A DNA stretch of 64,000 bases from contig NC_135794.1 of NCBI RefSeq assembly GCF_051106095.1, forward strand, positions 24,740,747-24,804,746, given 5' to 3'. Numbering within the stretch: position 1 is the first letter of the stretch; each line of letters opens with the position of its first letter. Both the position numbers and the translations under genes were made by a program. The notes beneath the pieces are model-generated. The model saw only the letters and a list, made by a program, of their open reading frames with translations, was not told where the DNA came from and made no database searches. The stretch comes from Pogona vitticeps (taxonomy: Eukaryota; Chordata; Lepidosauria; Squamata; Agamidae). Positions 1 to 33,106 of the stretch are shown here, piece after piece.

Positions 1-153
1 GATTCTAGTCTCAGAAATTTAAATGCACAGAATGGACTTAGATATCGTAAATGGGGAATCTCCCTCTCCCACAAGAAGTTGCAGGATATTCACAGCCTTT
101 CCCCTGTGTTTTCTTTTTCCATTGGGGTCAGCATGTTTGGCACCCAGCCTTAC

Positions 154-20617
<20,464 letters not shown>

Positions 20618-20790
20618 GTTTCTGGGCAATAAGTGCTTATCTTCCTGACCTTTCAGTTTCTCTGTTGTCAGATCTTTAACATATGGCTGTTGTAGAACCT
20701 GGGATGTCTTGGTGTCTCAGTTGGCAACCACTTCCACGGGAACTCTTATGCTGTTGTCTTAAAGCGTCTGCAGATCTGTCATGAAACAAG
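20618..20790 (-). other. SLC12A1: SLC12A1 5' UTR, possible acceptor of an upstream noncoding exon
   Basis: The stretch directly upstream of the SLC12A1 ATG. On the minus strand the sequence ttcatgacag ends near 20776 and could be the acceptor of the exon that holds the start codon. A possible upstream noncoding exon ends in AAACAG|gtaagc near 23198 (minus). Neither is proven; no TATA box or CpG island is evident at this promoter. Confidence 0.3.
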
Positions 20791-21395
20791 GGGGGGGGGA
20801 ATGCCATCTTAACTAGGTAATTTCCCTCCCATCACTAAGGCTGATGTTGTGTTAGGGCACCAGCAGAACAAAATGACATGCCAGTGCTGTAACAGCACTA
20901 ATGCACTTGCATTAGCGGAGGTCTTGGTTACCGAAAGCCAGTTTACACTTGCACAAAGAGATCCTGGGTATAAGGGCCACAAAAGTCAAATGCTACACCC
21001 ATTTTGTGAAGAATTCTGTTAAACAGCATATTCTCTATAATGAGCATTTTTTAATATAACATTAAAGCCTCTTATTTTCCCGTTCCAAACTGACCCGTCC
21101 TTTGACACTCTGCAATAGAGATAGCTTGGAACAGTACTGTACTCTCCTTGGAAAACTCATTTCTCCCTCAGCTGTTGTGAGGATGGCAACTCAACTCAAG
21201 AGATGATACGAGAGGCTGTGAAAACTGGTACCCTAGTTTGACTACACTACTGTCCACCACTGGTGTTTCAGTGACTCCTAATGACTACTATTAGGGCCTG
21301 TATGTACCACCTCTCTCCCTCTGAAGACTATTAGAGACCCTTAACGGCCATTGGTAAGCCCGTCATCATGCTGGACCTAGCACTTCCCCCCCCCC
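20791..21395. other. Upstream of SLC12A1, nothing firm
   Basis: Contains short G and C homopolymers (20790-20800, 21386-21396). No gene, RNA or repeat could be supported. Confidence 0.4.
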
Positions 21396-21411
21396 ATTCC
21401 CCATGTTTTTG

Positions 21412-21645
21412 TGTGTGCACTTTCAACAGGGATAAGTGCAAAGTACTGCACCTTGAAAAAAGAAACCAATGGCACAGTTACAAGATGGGGGATACCTGGC
21501 TCAGCAAAACCACGAGTGAGAAGGATCTTGGAATTGTCGTAGATCACAAACTAAATATGAGCCAGTCGTGTGTTGTGGCTACAAAAAAGGCAAATGCTAT
21601 TTTAGGCTGCATTAATAGAAGTAGAGTTTCCAAATTCTGTGAGCT
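21412..21645 (+). mobile_element. CR1-type LINE fragment (C-terminal RT region)
   Basis: Plus-strand reading contains FNRDKCKVLHLEKRNQWHSY, then EKDLGIVVDHKLNMS and CVVATKKANAILGCINR, the standard end of the CR1 reverse transcriptase (family: KCKVMHLG, DLGVIVD, KKANQ.LG). Only about 75 residues remain. Confidence 0.8.
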
Positions 21646-21712
21646 GCTTGTTGTTGTTTAGTCATTAAGTTGTGTCCAACTCTTCGTGACCCCATGGACC
21701 AGAGCACACCAG
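21646..21712 (-). mobile_element. BovB 3'-tail fragment, reverse orientation
   Basis: ttgtttagtcattaagttgt then ccaactcttcgtgaccccat is the reverse complement of the BovB end seen at 25110-25160. Sits against the end of the CR1 fragment. Confidence 0.7.
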
Positions 21713-22371
21713 GCATTTGCTCAAAGTAATTTAGGATACAAATAGATGGCTGTTGACTGCTGAAATCTAGGACTGGATTTTGCTTTCCTTTCACAAGTTC
21801 ATGTCCTGTTTCTGTAGGCAAACTGATGCTCTTGATCAGACCTCAGGGTTCACAAAAACAACAACAAACAAACAAACAAAACTGGGTTCCACTAAAGTTA
21901 CATGTTGATATGGGGCTATTTCCTGCAAAGTCAGAAAAGTCATCTCTTGGTTCCTTAAAGACAGCAGTCGGTTTGCCATTGATTAGCAAGCAGAAGCGGG
22001 GCAGGGGGTGGCGCGGGAGAACTTTGGAAAATATGGCAGTCTTGAGACCATTTCTTCTGTCTCATTTACTTAGATACAGCTGGTTGGTTCAAGATAATTA
22101 GGGCTGAAATTTTAAATGAGTATAACGGGCAGATTCATCAACAGCTGAAAACCAATTTTAGTTTGCTAATTTGGCCAATCAGCTGATTTGTTTCTATTCT
22201 AAGGCAGCCCAATACTATCATTAAGAAACCCTGGCCTGTTCCACTAGCGTATCTGACCCAGGAAGCACCAGAACATCCTCCCAAGAGAGGACTTGCTCTT
22301 CCAAAATGGGCAAGCCAAAAGTAGGTTCAGGATAAGTGTCTGAGAGTTTATCTGTACTGCACCGTAATATT

Positions 22372-22579
22372 AGTCTGGTGCCATTTTAACAGTCAGAGCT
22401 CCATGCTAAGGAATCCTGGGATGTTTACATCAGAGAAGGGACCTTGAATTCTGTGCTATTGTGATGGGAGGGGATGATAACTCTCGCCAGGGGTGGGGGG
22501 TGGATTGTAAGCCTTCCCCAAACTACAGACCTCAGGATTTCTTAGGATGGCACCATGGCAGTTAAAATGGTACCAGACT
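22372..22579. mobile_element. Nonautonomous inverted-repeat DNA transposon (MITE, hAT-like)
   Basis: The left end agtctggtgccattttaac at 22372 is repeated inverted at the right end as gttaaaatggtaccagact (to 22579); the complementarity extends about 45-50 bp inward with mismatches. About 208 bp, no coding capacity. Family assignment to hAT rests on general resemblance to reptile hAT MITEs only. Confidence 0.65.
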
Positions 22580-22599
22580 GCTCTATTTATTTGGCAGAT

Positions 22600-23860
22600 C
22601 ATCATCTTCCTTTTTACCAGGGTACCAGCTTCATCTTTATACTGGCACACTGAAGTTTCCAGAGTGCTCAGTGTGACTGTATTTGTTTGTAGGCCAATAC
22701 TTAGGTCTGTTTAGTCCAATTGAAATCAGTGGTCCTTAGCAGACTTAGATGTGAACTCTGTAATCTAGTACTGGATGTGGTCTATTCCAGCCTAACTTCC
22801 ACACAGGAACAAATTAAGCAATTTATAAAAACTTGGCCATTTGGTATAGCTGACCCCAATTTCCAGCTACCCATTGTGTGTAAATACTTTGTAGCTTGCA
22901 GCTCTCTCTAGACTGGATTCTTAGTGTGCACTAGAAACTGAGGCACTGAAGATAATTTCACAACATGCTTATTTCAGCAATCAGAAGCGTTTCCAAAAAC
23001 CTATTCACAAATATAGTCTGCATATTTCCATCAATCCAGTGAAACTAGCCTAGCTGCAACATACTACTAGATTTCAGCCATTGCGATAAGGTTAAGGATA
23101 AACTAACTCTTAGCAGCATGCAAACAATCCAACCAAATTGTGAATGAATGAGCTGAAAAACCCTAAAGAGGAATTAAATAAACCAACGAAAGCTTACCTG
23201 TTTCAAATGGTATTAAAGGGGAAGTAGCAGGGTAATTTCAGAGATCCATCTGCTTCTGTGGTTTGTCTTTGGGGGTATTTGAACTATGCTCAGAATAAGC
23301 CAGCAGTATTCCAAGGGGCTGCAACTGCCACTTGTTGCCCTGTCAACATAAACATCAGGTTGATTCCTATTTGCTGTTGTGCCTAGATATGAACCAGGTC
23401 TTCCTTCCTGTATCAGACTGCAGGAGATTCAGCCAACTGATGGATTTGTGGCAGAGCCTCTGAGGCTGCCAGCCATGTGTTCAGAGGAGCATTTCAGCTT
23501 GTTAAATATTAGCTTATAATGAGCCCATTAATTCTTGGATGGAAGGAGTCAAATTTGGCACCCAACTCCTGTTAAAAGTCATTGGATCTGGTGAAAGTAA
23601 TTTAGTTACTCTCCAAGCTCTTGACCTCTGCTCCCATGAGTTTATAAACTATGGTTGTAGCTGGAAAGGCACCTGCACCAGTGTGATCAGGACTTCTGAG
23701 AACTATATTCCCAGGCAGTCAGGTGTTACTGAAATGGCTATTGTGCAGGAACATACTAGAGATTTTAAATATTAATGCCTATATGTTTGATTTTTGTTTA
23801 TGTCCTTTAAGTTTTAAAAGGTCAGTCTTTCATTTTATAAATCCTAGAAATATGCAGTTG
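22600..23860. other. Intergenic stretch, nothing firm
   Basis: No gene recognised. A possible splice donor AAACAG|gtaagc on the minus strand at about 23198 could mark a noncoding first exon of SLC12A1, but nothing else supports it. Confidence 0.3.
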
Positions 23861-23864
23861 TAAG

Positions 23865-25163
23865 GGAGCCTCATTTCACACGCTAGCAAGGTTATGCTCA
23901 AAATCCTACAAGGTAGGCTTCAGCAGTATGTGGACCGAGAACTCCCAGAAGTACAAGCTGGATTTTGAAGGGGCAGAGGAACTAGAGACCAAATTGCTAA
24001 CGTGCGCTGGATTATGGAGAAAGTCAGAGAGTTCCAGAAAAACATCTACTTATGCTTCATTGACTATGCAAAAGCCTTTGACTGTGTGGACCACAGCAAA
24101 CTATGGCAAGTCCTTAAAGAAATGGGAGTGCCTGACCACCTTATCTATCTCCTGAGAAACCTATATGTGGGACAGGAAGCAACAGTTAGAACTGGATATG
24201 GAACAACTGATTGGTTCAAAATTGGGAAAGGAGTATGACAAGGCTGTATATTGTGCCCTGGCTTATTTGACTTATATGCAGAATACATCATGCGAAAGGC
24301 TGGACTGGAGGATTCCCAAACCGGAATTAAGATTGCCGGAAGAAATATCAACAACCTCCAATATGCAGATGATACCACTCTGATGGCAGAAAGTAAGGAG
24401 GAATTAAAGAACCTCTTAATGAGGGTGAAAGAGAAGAGTGCGAAAAATGGTCTGAAGCTCAACATCCAAAAAAACAAAACAAAAAGAAAACTAAGATCAT
24501 GGCCACTGGTCCCATCACTTTCTGGCAAATAGAAGGGGAAGATATGGAGGCAGTGACAGATTTTACTTTCTTGGGCTCCATGATCACTGCAGAAGGGGAC
24601 AGCAGCCACGAAATTAAAAGGTGCCTGCTTCTTGGGAGGAAAGCGATGACAAACTTCAACAGCATCTTAAAAAGCAGAGGTATCACCTTGCCGACAAAAG
24701 TACACATAGTCAAAGCTATGGTTTTTCCAGTAGCGATGTATGGAAGTGAGAGCTGGACCATAAAGAAGGCTGGCTGCTGAAGAATTGATGCTTTTGAATT
24801 GTGGTGCTGGAGGAGGCTCTTGAGAGTCTCCTGGACTGTAAGGAGATCAAACCTATCCATTTTGAAGGAAATCAACCCCGAGTGCTCACTGGAAGGACAG
24901 ATCCGGAAGCTGAGGCTCCAATACTTCGGACATCTCATGAGAAGAGAGGACTCCCTCCCTGGAAAAGACCGTGATGTTGGGAAAGAGTGAAGGCAAGAGG
25001 AGAAGGGGACGACAGAGGACGAGATGAATGGACAGTGTCATCGAAGTGACCAACATGAATTTGATCAAACTCCGGGAGGCAGTAGAAGACAGGAGGGCCT
25101 GGCGTGCTCTGGTCCATGGGGTCACAAAGAGTCGGACATGACTTAACGACTAAACTACAACAA
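23865..25163 (+). mobile_element. BovB (RTE) LINE, 5'-truncated 1.3 kb copy
   Basis: Encodes most of the BovB reverse transcriptase and the C-terminal domain in broken frames: FIDYAKAFDCVDHSKLWQVL at about 24054-24113, the catalytic YADDTTLMAESKEELK near 24364, then KAMVFPVAMYGSESWTIKK and ILKEINPECSLEGQIRKL. A stop interrupts GKGV-QGCILCP at 24236-24238, and small indels break the frame near 24310 and 24480. Ends with the BovB 3' tail (gggaggcagtagaagacagg ... gagtcggacatgacttaacg). The 5' end lacks the endonuclease. Inactive. Confidence 0.93.
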
Positions 25164-25164
25164 A

Positions 25165-25290
25165 AAGAAGCCCCTAAGGCCATTGAATCCAACCCCCTGC
25201 TCAGTTCAGGAATCCAAATCAAAGGAGATCTGACAGATGGTTGGCCAGTTTTCTCTCTAATGTCTCCAGGGTTGGAGCACAATCTGCCAA
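25165..25290 (-). mobile_element. CR1-type 3'-region fragment
   Basis: aatccaaccccctgctcagt then tcaggaatccaaatcaaagg resembles 455-510 in the first CR1 fragment. Abuts the BovB tail, so BovB probably inserted into or beside it. Confidence 0.65.
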
Positions 25291-25294
25291 AACT

Positions 25295-25435
25295 TACTTA
25301 CAAGCTAAGTGTATTTCCAGGTGGAGGATTCAAATTAGTGTGGAATCAAAGTCCCAGCCTCTGGCTGTGCAGCCATGTGCTCCAACTTACTGAGCTTACT
25401 TACTGTTCATCAGTGGTTCCAGTTGGTCTGCTCTA
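25295..25435 (-). mobile_element. Possible tRNA-headed SINE, diverged
   Basis: Minus-strand reading has taagtaagctcagtaagttg then aatttgaatcctccacctgg, similar in layout to the SINEs at 9340 and 18745. Weak. Confidence 0.35.
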
Positions 25436-25782
25436 GTTGAGACTAGCAATGTTAGACCTGAAAGATTTGTAATCTTAACACTAGATGAGAAGCAAAATGC
25501 TTTTTACCACTTGTGGCACAAGTTAGGAAGGAAAGTGTATGTTATTCCTCTGGCTTGCTGAACCAAGTTGAGAGGCAAGTCTGTGAACTCCACCGTTTTC
25601 CAGCCCTGGCCACCCCTTCTGCTTGGACGCATCCAAGCATTTCTATTGAGATGATGGAAACCTCAACAGGGAAAACCAAAACCTGTGTATGAGGGCAGGT
25701 ATCCTTCCTAGCCCTCTTACTCAAGTGCTGCCTTCTGGAGAAAAAGCAGGGTTAGAAACTGCAGTCTTCTCAGAACTTATCT

Positions 25783-25830
25783 CCTCCTCCTCCTCCTCCT
25801 CCTCATCATCATCATCATAATAACAACAAC
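25783..25830. repeat. (TCC)n/(TCA)n microsatellite
   Basis: A run of ctc/tcc triplets followed by atc triplets, then aataacaacaac. Compound simple repeat. Confidence 0.9.
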
Positions 25831-25834
25831 TCCC

Positions 25835-28180
25835 AGAATCCCTCTGCCAACACAATTTTTAATCTCTGGACAACTGAACTGCTCCCCACCTTGTGTGGGT
25901 TTCCGTTGTATGCTTTACTTGAACCTGCTTCTGCCTTTGGACTCTGGCTATCTGTTCTTCTTGGCATTGCCAGCGAGAGCCAGTCCAGCCTGAGTGGCAT
26001 TTCATTTAGCCGACAGAATCACTATTCCCCAGTTGCCATCTGTCAAGATTATAAGGCAAATGGCACAGTATGAAATTATATAAATGAATGAAAGTGCTGT
26101 CTGTTCCAATCGGCCTTATCTCTTGGTGGTTTTTGGAGCTCCTCTTTAACAAGAGTGACAATGCGGAGATGAAATTTTGATTCCAGCCTGCCTCTAAATG
26201 GAATTGAATGGCTTTCAAATACTGTCACTCTTTCTCTCAAATGTCTGAGCTAAGCTAAGCAATGACCTTGAAGCACAACTTTTTATTGTCTCTTCTGTAT
26301 GCTGCCTTGAAACTTCTCTGGACAGCCTTCACTGTGGCAGCCTTCACCCCACTGCCCCCCAACTTTTACCTGCTTTTCTCTATGGAAATAAAGCTCCCAT
26401 TGGCATGGGAGGATACGCTTTGCCCCTACACATGACAAGACATAGGAGGGGGATTGCCTGGGTTTTTTCCTGTTCCCATACAGTCCTACCCAGCTTTCCC
26501 ATGCCCATTCCACACCCCCATGCCAGTGATTTTAGTGTTTAAAAACCATGCACTCCGCCCTAAATCATGTGGACATCAATCATCACTTTCTTTAAGGGAC
26601 AACCCCCTGCTTTGTACTTTCAGTTTACTGTGCTGTACAATTTTAGCTACTCAGTTTACAGTACGGAATGTTTTAGCATGAGTTAATGTTCTTCCGGATC
26701 ACACCTCCATAGGGCCTTGCCTTATGTGTTAACTAATGCTCACCATCGCACTTTCAAGCAAATGCATATTTCTTTCTCTTTAAAGCATTATTCTACAAGG
26801 CAAGAAATTTTTTCATTAGACGTGAAAATAAAGCTGTGCTTATCTCCTGATAGCTATTTGCAAAACAAATGCAGATTAGTACTGTATTTTGGTACATGAA
26901 GAGCTTGCCTTTCCTTTTTAAGGGAAATGTGCTTTTAATGCTGTGTGGACTGTACTGAGCAAGTTCAAGTGGTACAAAGGACTTGGGGAAATCATACAAA
27001 ATTTTAGTGAGTTAACATCTGGCAGCTTTTCTTTTCATGTGAGAATAACAACTGCAGAATTTATTTGTGTCTGTAAATATATCTGAGTGCACACTTTAAT
27101 TTATATGTTGTCACACACTATAATAGGAGCAAAAGCAGTCTGGGGCAGCACTTAGCTTTCAATTTGATCATAGTAATTTCTTGCTTGAATGTTTTAAGGC
27201 CATTCCCTCTGTCTGAATGTGTTTGCTACAGGGATGTAGCTGTGATTCAGCTTGTTGATATATAGGGGAACTTTGTTTTTGAAAATGAGTAAAATTGACA
27301 TTTTTTATTTTTATTTTAAGACCAATATAGTGATCACAAATGGAAGTCTTTGGTTCATCTTGCAGTTCATTGGGGAACTTGAAATAACACACTAGTCATC
27401 TGTGTATGAAGGAGCCACTGCAATGGCTTATGGTCCCACTGCATCCCATTACAAGTGGGGTCCCACACAGCTCTCTCATCCAGGGACTGATCAAGACATT
27501 TTTCTACCCAAGGCAAAGGACAAGTAGAGGGGCGGGGGACTCTCTCCCCTTTGCCACACAGAAGCTAACTGGCTTCTTGCCTAAATACCAGCCATGGAAC
27601 AGCCATGGCTGGCACGGAGAATTCTCTGAGAGGTAGTTTAACAAAAGTAACACTTCCATGCTCTGAATAGGATTGGCCATGTGACATACAGAGACCTTTC
27701 CTCCAAGAGAAGAAAACACTCTGAGATTTGCCAGTACGACCCCCCTCAACAACTGCCACCGGAGGTCATCATCTTTCTCTGCCTAATTACAGAGCCTGGC
27801 CTGATCCTGTGTGATGCTTCTGTCCTTATGCATGGCTTTCACATGACAAAATGACATGTTCTTTAGAGACATCATCACCAGCACCACAGATGACTTTGTG
27901 ATATCCTTCCGTTACTTTAGGAATTACTGATATTTGTATTTGTTGGCTTCTTCAGCCTATGGAACTTGATCCTCCAGAGGAAATATGCTTTCAGTCCATG
28001 ATGATATCAGCAGAAGGGAGCTCTGTCCCCCAAGTGGCTCAACTTCATCTTGTATTGGCCTTGTTTAGGCTTCAGATTTCCCTATACATCATTAGTTCCT
28101 TCTTTTTTCCAGTCTTTTTTTAAAACTGCAATATCCTGAAGCAAAAGTTGTGAAAATGATTTATGAATCTGCAACAAAGC
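25835..28180. other. Intergenic, no gene seen
   Basis: About 2.3 kb downstream of CTXN2 and upstream of SLC12A1. No coding similarity, RNA gene or classified repeat recognised. Confidence 0.45.
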
Positions 28181-28186
28181 TTTATT
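28181..28186 (-). terminator. CTXN2: Candidate CTXN2 polyadenylation signal
   Basis: AATAAA on the minus strand (tttatt on plus), about 170 nt after the CTXN2 stop. Only a motif match. Confidence 0.4.
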
Positions 28187-28353
28187 TAACCAAAGGATGC
28201 CACTGCCACATCTTTGAAATGTCAGTGTCTATTACAAATGCCTCCTCATGAGGATATTCCCTCACCCACCCCAAAATGAATCAAACCAGCCCCAAAACAA
28301 GAGAAATTAAGGCAATTTAGAAATTAAGAGAAATTTTCTGGGATTTTTTTTCT

Positions 28354-28647
<294 letters not shown>

Positions 28648-29226
28648 CTGTGCACAGAAACAAGAGGCTCCAGTGAGACAGAGAGTCAGAGAATCTTAAG
28701 AGCTGGAGGTCTGATCTAAATAAATCCAAACAAATGTGCTTTCTTCCCACTCCCAGACCCTTAGTCCATTGGATGTAATATCATCGACTATTGGCTTAGA
28801 TACAGTTAGATAGAGTGAACGAATGTGGTTGAGCAGCTAAAAGTATATGCCAGGAAGTCCCTTGTTCAAGTAGCATACTGCCTTTCTACATATCACTATC
28901 CTAAGAATCCCATCTTATTGTATATGCTGAAATCTCTACCCTGACAGACAGCAGTTGTCCAGGGTCTCAGGGAGAAGTCTTTGCCATGAACGGCTGCCTG
29001 ATTCTTTCTACTACAAAAGCCAGCAACCACATAATATGAAGCCTGAACTCCTCTCTCCCAATCTCAGCCATTTCCATCCTGCAAAACTGCCATATATTTG
29101 CAGTGTCTTTGAGGGGATGTTTTAAGGCACAGATGAGGAATATCTGGCTTTCCAGATGTTACTGGATGGCATGAGTCTGAACGAACATAGCCAAAACTGA
29201 GAATTAAAATCCAGCTACTTCTTCCC

Positions 29227-29331
29227 AACATGAATTTGACCCCACTCTGGGAGGCAGTGGAAGACAGGAGAGCCTGGCGTGCTCTGGTCCGTGGGGTTAC
29301 AAAGAGTCGGACACGACTTAACTAAATAACA
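29227..29331 (+). mobile_element. BovB 3'-tail-only insertion (105 bp)
   Basis: atgaatttgaccccactctg ... gagtcggacacgacttaact: only the end of BovB. Flanked by the perfect 10-bp duplication acttcttccc at 29217-29226 and 29332-29341. Confidence 0.8.
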
Positions 29332-29344
29332 ACTTCTTCCCCAT

Positions 29345-31088
29345 CCCTGTTGTAAGGACTTCAGAAACAACACATATGAAACACTGAATACTATTTTTAA
29401 AGTTAATAAATATGAACCATTGTTGTGGTCTTCGTGTTGGTTTTGGCACAGCTCTTAAACATCCCTCTTTTAGATTATTCTTGCTTAGGTTCATAGTATG
29501 TGAAAGTTAAAATGTTAATGACATATGCTACCTGTGTTCATGTAAGGCACACTTCCAGACTTTCCTGAAGTTGGAACAGCTGTAGAGACATTAAAAGGGG
29601 GGGGGAGGAGAAAAGGAAAGCCATGAGATGCTTTAAATTATGACATAAACCAGCAAAGTGTTGAGCTGGTGACCAGGATAATCCTTACGTCCTAAAGCAG
29701 AAACAGAGAATGATAGCAGCATGTGTGCGTGGTGCACACACATACTCATTGAAGACATGACTACTGATATTTCATTCAATCTGTACAGACCCCACTGGGT
29801 TTTTTAAAATCCCTTTGTTTCTCATTCACTTCATTCCTGCTTCCTCCTTGTTTTTCTCTCAGTTTGCCACTTGGCAAATAAATAGATTTCTTTTAACAAA
29901 ACATTATTTCATGTAATTATTTATGGCCCTTTTTCACAAAGGTAGTCATCCAGTAAAAGCTTATCTGAACTTCTTAGGGAATGTGCTGGTTGGCAGCAGG
30001 TATATTAAAAGGCAGGCAGATATTTCATCATAACTACCCTCCTATTTTATCATCACTTTGCTCCTCAAGAATGGCTTAGAAATGAATGTATTGAGCTATG
30101 AAGGTCAAAAGCAGTCGATGCACTGCTTGCTTCAGTTCCTTCATATATTACACCTGGTTTGTCCTTCCCCACCCACACATTTATTTTATAGTCTTTTAAA
30201 GACATGTGCACACATGCCTTAGTTGGGGAGAGTATAATAGTAAACAGCACAAGCCAATCAATCCACAATTGAAACCCACCCCTGAGTGCATGAACAAATA
30301 TATTTCAGCCCCCACCTCTCCTAGCAACCTGTAATATAATAATACTGTACTGGCTGACTCTGCAGGGGTGTTGGGCAGATTTCTACACCATTGTGTGAAA
30401 CAAACATCCAAGTAAACTGCATACAGATGGCTACTGTGGTTTATACTAGCCTGTGTCCCAGCCCAGCATCAAGACGGCTTTATGCCTTGCCTACGTAATA
30501 GAATGGGGAGGGTTACCCATGCATAACATCACATTTGCTCTTAAATGGAAAGTCGTGTATGCTTTGTGTCTCTACTGCTGGAATGGGGAAACACACATCA
30601 ATTAATTAAGGCCATAATCCTCTGCACACTTACCTGGGGAATAAACTCTACTGAGCAGAGCAGGGCCCACTGCTGAAGAATCACACATAGTTATTCCTTG
30701 TGTATTATTACAATGAGGTGGTACTCCTTAAACTAAGACAACCAGAGCAACCACCAGTTGCAACTCAGAACCTTTATGACGGGTAAACTGAGTTGCCTTA
30801 GCAATACTCCATTGTGGTTTAAGTGCTGAAGGCAGGCATCATCTCCAAAGAAAATGCCATTTGAAATGTGTTTAGATCTCCAAAAACAAAAGAGTCACAA
30901 GTGTGCACTGATTACGTTTGTGCCTCCCCCACAACCTGGATAGGCCTTCAGATAGGGTCCTGTTTCTTCTGTGCAGAAGAGTGTAACATTAAGACAATTT
31001 TATATTGTGGGTCAGGGTTATTGTGCTCTTGAGGGTGTAGGCAGCCATTTTGAAGATCTGGCCTTCAACAAACTCCAATCAGGTGGTT

Positions 31089-31090
<2 letters not shown>
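29345..31090. other. CTXN2 upstream intron/intergenic, nothing firm
   Basis: If CTXN2 starts in the CpG block at 31.5-33.1 kb this is its first intron. No coding signal or classified repeat recognised apart from a G run at 29599. Confidence 0.4.
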
Positions 31091-31091
<1 letters not shown>

Positions 31092-31157
<66 letters not shown>

Positions 31158-31167
31158 TGTGTGTGTC
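31092..31167. repeat. (CT)n(GT)n compound microsatellite
   Basis: About 49 bp of uninterrupted CT followed by about 26 bp of GT. The uninterrupted run suggests a length-polymorphic locus. Confidence 0.97.
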
Positions 31168-31549
31168 TTCCGAGCAAAGCCTTTGTCTGGCAGCGACAGG
31201 GATGGGCAGGTTGTCTATCATGCCTAAGTGTGTGCTACTACCTGATCAGATACTTTGCATGAGGTGCTTAGAGACTCTTCAGCTTTTTAATTTGAGGGGG
31301 GGGGGCGGCTATGACCAAGTCAGATGATGTGTCACCTTGAAAGTGGGCACAGGCTGCTTGTTATTCTGCTGAGTGTATTAAAAGCAAAACCAATTGTTGA
31401 ATCCCACTGGTGTGGGAAATCTCTTGGGCCATCATTCTCAGCATTCAGAGCTGCCATCACTACACCTCTTTGGAGGCAACCTTCCTCCACCCCCCCAAAA
31501 AACACAAACACCCAAACCATACCAAACAAACCCCAGAACCCAAGTGAAC

Positions 31550-33085
31550 CAGGGTTGGAGGAAAAGGGGCTCCTTCAGCAGCCCTGGCCCAGGGGGGACC
31601 CTGCCCGTCCCCTGCACAGCCCTTGCCGCCCTTGGCCGGACAGACTTGCTTCTTCCAATGCCACAGGAACGAGCACGGGGGGGGGAAGCGCTCTCGCCCC
31701 CCCCTCGGGCAATACCCGCCCTTCCCTCACCTGACCATAGGTGGCCCAGTCCCTGGGGAAGCGTCCCGACCTCCTGTTGCTGAAGCGGTGGGGATGGTGG
31801 GAGACCCCCCTCTCCCTGCTGCCTGCTGCCCCAGCCCCGCGGCCGCCATCACCCCTCCTCCTACCCCGAACCCCTCTTTCCTTGCTGCCGCCCCCGTTCC
31901 CCCTCCCTCGAGCCGGCCGGCGGAAGCATACGAACCCTCCTCCGCCTTTGTCCCCATGCTAACAACGCCCTGGCGAAGCTTCACGGTCTCCCCGGAGGAC
32001 GGGATCGCAGGCAGACGGTCAGCGAGCCGGGCTCGGAGGCGGCAGACGGTCCTCAGCGACGCCCCGCGAGGAGACGACCATCTTTGGCTGCTACATCTCG
32101 CAGCTGCCCACCGCCGGCCCCCGGTCCCTCTGCCCGCCCGAGAGCGCCCGCACCCCGCTAGGGGCGTTCCTTCCGCCGCCTGCGATGCATTGCTACCGGG
32201 CGGGGTGGGCGCGGGCGCGGGCGGGCAGGCGGGCGGGCACGCGCCGGGAGGGGGGGTCTCCCCAGCCAAGCTGAGACCCCGGCAGGGCGGAGGAGGAACT
32301 GGGGGGGGGGTCTCTGATCCCCAAGGCTGGCTCAGGAAGCAGGCGAGAAGCCCTTCGCCCCGTTATCCAGGTGACATCGCCGGGCGCGTGCAAACTTCCT
32401 GCAAAAACACTACGTGCGGAGCATTCCCAAAATCCCGGCTTGCTCTCGCCCGGTCCCCCCACCCCCACCCTCGGTTGCAGCAGCAACAGCCAAGGCGAAG
32501 GGGATGGCGGGCTCGCTGGGCTCCATCCTTCCCTCCTTCCCAACCGGGCCAGCTTGTGCTCGGACACGCACGATTCCTCCCGGGTTGACCGGGCGGGCAA
32601 GGGGAGGGAGGCACGATTTCCTCCGCTCCTGCCACGGGGGACTCCGGGGAGGGCTTGTTGTTTATGATCGGGGAAAGAGGAGGAAGAGGGAGGGGCCTCT
32701 CCGAGAAGGGAACCCCCCCCCCCTTTGGCGGCCGGGTAAACCACAGCGCCGGAAAAAACTCGGTCCCTGGCTCGCCTTCTTGGCTTCCACCCTTAGCTTG
32801 GCCACAATCTCGTTCTTGGGACTCCAGCGCCCAGCATCGCCTGGCTGGGGGATTCTGAGCCTTGTGGTTCCGCTCAACAAGAGCAATTTGGCCAAGCGCT
32901 GCCTCCCCCTCCCCGCCTCCTCCTTAATGACCCTCGCCCTCCCAGGACACGGGAGAAGCGGGAACTGGCGGTGATGATGGTGGCCGGAGCAGATGCTGAG
33001 CGGTGGGAGAGCCCTTCCCGCGCTGCCTTCCAGAACATCTGGGAGAATTGCTACACGGTATGCCGCCGGCTCCTCCACCTTAAAA
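31550..33085. promoter_or_regulatory. CpG-rich block, candidate CTXN2 promoter/first exon
   Basis: High GC with dense CpG (for example 32000-32280), unlike the AT-rich surroundings. Long open frames here on both strands have proline/arginine-rich, low-complexity translations, the pattern expected by chance in GC-rich DNA, so no protein is called. It lies about 3 kb upstream of the CTXN2 coding exon and 8.6 kb before MYEF2, which has its own island; the simplest reading is the CTXN2 promoter with a noncoding first exon. A long noncoding RNA start is also possible. Confidence 0.55.
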
Positions 33086-33106
33086 CACGCACATACTAAA
33101 CCGATG

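Noticed and set aside
23190-23260. Noncoding first exon of SLC12A1
   Set aside because: Only a donor-like AAACAG|gtaagc on the minus strand; no promoter signal or matching evidence, so not called as an exon.
31623-32744. Long open frames (up to 321 codons) on both strands in the GC-rich block
   Set aside because: Overlapping frames on both strands, Pro/Arg/Gly-rich low-complexity translations and no family similarity: the expected by-product of few stop codons in CpG-rich DNA.
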